From contig NZ_FMZC01000014.1 in assembly GCF_900102625.1 (NCBI RefSeq), positions 62,001 to 126,000 of the forward strand: 64,000 bases of DNA, read 5' to 3'. A program made the position numbers and the translations under genes. Below are positions 62,839 through 64,000 of this stretch, one piece after another. Numbering within the stretch: the stretch's first letter is position 1; every line of letters starts with the position of its first letter. Under the pieces are notes generated by a model. It was not told the DNA's origin. It did not search any database and saw only the letters and a list, made by a program, of their open reading frames with translations. This stretch comes from Paracidovorax valerianellae (GTDB taxonomy: Bacteria > Pseudomonadota > Gammaproteobacteria > Burkholderiales > Burkholderiaceae_C).

Positions 62839-63374
62839 GCCGTGGCTCCCGCTGCGGGCGATCCGTCCTTCCCGTCTTCACGCTTGAAGAGGCCCACGCG
62901 CAGGTCGTTGGCCGCGTAGATTTCCTGGCCGTCGGCCAGGAGGCGAGCATCGCCGATGGCCATGACCAGCTTGCGCTTGATCACGCGCTTGATGTCGATT
63001 TCGTAGGTGACCAGCTTCACGTTCGGGCCGACTTCGCCGGTGAACTTGACTTCGCCCGCGCCCAGGGCGCGGCCCCGGCCCGGCAGTTGCAGCCAGGTGA
63101 GGTAAAAGCCGATGAGCTGCCACATGGCGTCGAGCCCCAGGCAGCCCGGCATGACCGGATCGCCCTGGAAGTGGCAGTCGAAAAACCAGAGGTCGGGGCG
63201 CACGTCGAGTTCGGCCCGGATTTTCCCCAGCCCGTGTGCCCCACCATCGCTGTCGATGTGCGTGATGCGGTCAAACATCAGCATGGGCGGCAGCGGCAGT
63301 CGTCCGCTGTCAGGGGTGAACAGCTTGCCTTCGCCAGAGGCGATCAGTTGTTCATAGGAAAAGGAATCAGCCAT
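62835..63374 (-). CDS. fabA: 3-hydroxydecanoyl-ACP dehydratase/isomerase (FabA)
   Basis: FabA dehydrates 3-hydroxydecanoyl-ACP and isomerises the product, the branch point to unsaturated fatty acids. The 179-residue hot-dog protein has the active site [22 protein letters not shown] split across about residues 68-90, with catalytic His and Asp, and [15 protein letters not shown]. An upstream frame extension is rejected since its first residues are unconserved. A hairpin lies in its leader (63424-63448). Confidence 0.96.
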   Translation of the reverse strand: MADSFSYEQLIASGEGKLFTPDSGRLPLPPMLMFDRITHIDSDGGAHGLGKIRAELDVRPDLWFFDCHFQGDPVMPGCLGLDAMWQLIGFYLTWLQLPGRGRALGAGEVKFTGEVGPNVKLVTYEIDIKRVIKRKLVMAIGDARLLADGQEIYAANDLRVGLFKREDGKDGSPAAGATA

Positions 63375-63423
63375 TGTCAGTCGTGCTCCAGATCGGCGGT
63401 GCGCCCGCCGGATTTTGATTGCG

Positions 63424-63448
63424 CGCCATCGGGGGGTTTCCGATGGCG
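63424..63448 (-). promoter_or_regulatory. Hairpin in the fabA leader region
   Basis: CGCCATCGG at 63424-63432 pairs perfectly with CCGATGGCG at 63440-63448 around a seven-base loop, 50-75 bp before the fabA ATG. It could be a leader structure, an operator or an unrelated palindrome; I see no matching known motif. Confidence 0.35.
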
Positions 63449-63550
63449 GGGCATCCATTATCAAGGCACACGGCGGGCCGACTGTGACACAGGGCCAAGG
63501 GTGATTCCCTAATTCCGTGAAAGCGGACCGCGCTTGAGGGCGTCAGCCCA

Positions 63551-63570
63551 GGCCGCACGGGGGTGCGGCC
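63551..63570 (-). terminator. Hairpin after the asparaginase gene
   Basis: GGCCGCAC at 63551-63558 pairs with GTGCGGCC at 63563-63570 around GGGG, seven bases after the asparaginase stop. No T run follows. Confidence 0.45.
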
Positions 63571-63576
63571 GGGGGA

Positions 63577-64000
<424 letters not shown>

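Overview
The window reads as chromosomal DNA of a GC-rich betaproteobacterium, most likely a Comamonadaceae member close to Acidovorax. This is inferred from gene content (Bug-type and TRAP solute-binding proteins, a SlmA next to argB and a TctD/TctE-like pair, glyQ-glyS-gmhB-plsC order) and from short TGCTAT...ATAGCA palindromic repeats of a kind I associate with that family. It is densely coded; no gap between genes exceeds about 270 bp, and I see no tRNA, rRNA, CRISPR array, insertion sequence or prophage.

Layout. 1-2.7 kb: end of a TRAP transporter operon (dctQ-dctM-dctP). 2.7-7.4 kb: an Atm1-type ABC exporter, two hot-dog thioesterases, a bactofilin and a Bug-family periplasmic binding protein. 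7.5-16.7 kb: a leftward fatty-acid beta-oxidation cluster (TetR regulator, acyl-CoA dehydrogenase, exported DUF2147 protein, FadB-like bifunctional enzyme, DUF4442 protein, thiolase, thioesterase, enoyl-CoA hydratase). 16.9-20.8 kb: slmA, a sensor kinase/response regulator pair and argB. 21-31 kb: surface-polysaccharide genes: a WecA/WbpL-type initiating transferase, a GT2, a 1296-residue methyltransferase/GT2/GT4 fusion, two methyltransferases and a Wzm/Wzt exporter. 31.2-45.5 kb: a parvulin-type isomerase, a probably highly expressed surface protein, a lipoprotein and a type II secretion operon running gspE-F-G-H-I-J-K-L-M-C/N-D. 45.7-51.1 kb: a glycoside-hydrolase-like protein and the dTDP-rhamnose genes. 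51.3-56.7 kb: phasin, TetR, TPR protein, coaX, a LysM/BON protein, a rhodanese and a YgjP-like peptidase. 56.7-64 kb: plsC, gmhB, glyS, glyQ, fabB, fabA and the 3' end of an L-asparaginase.

How it fits together. The central 30 kb is a cell-envelope region: nucleotide-sugar supply (rfbBDAC), glycan assembly and modification (WecA-like, GTs, methyltransferases), export (Wzm/Wzt), and a type II secretion machine whose operon runs through a lipoprotein towards a surface protein and an export chaperone. I infer that the surface protein may be a substrate of this machine. The beta-oxidation cluster is a self-contained acyl-CoA degradation unit under its own TetR regulator.

The most unusual observation is the short palindromic repeat family. 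Seven copies are visible. Three are carried in frame inside enzymes (a histidine kinase, RfbD, a YgjP-like peptidase), one supplies the signal-peptide codons of the DUF2147 protein, and others sit between genes, one as a perfect 16-bp hairpin that probably terminates transcription.
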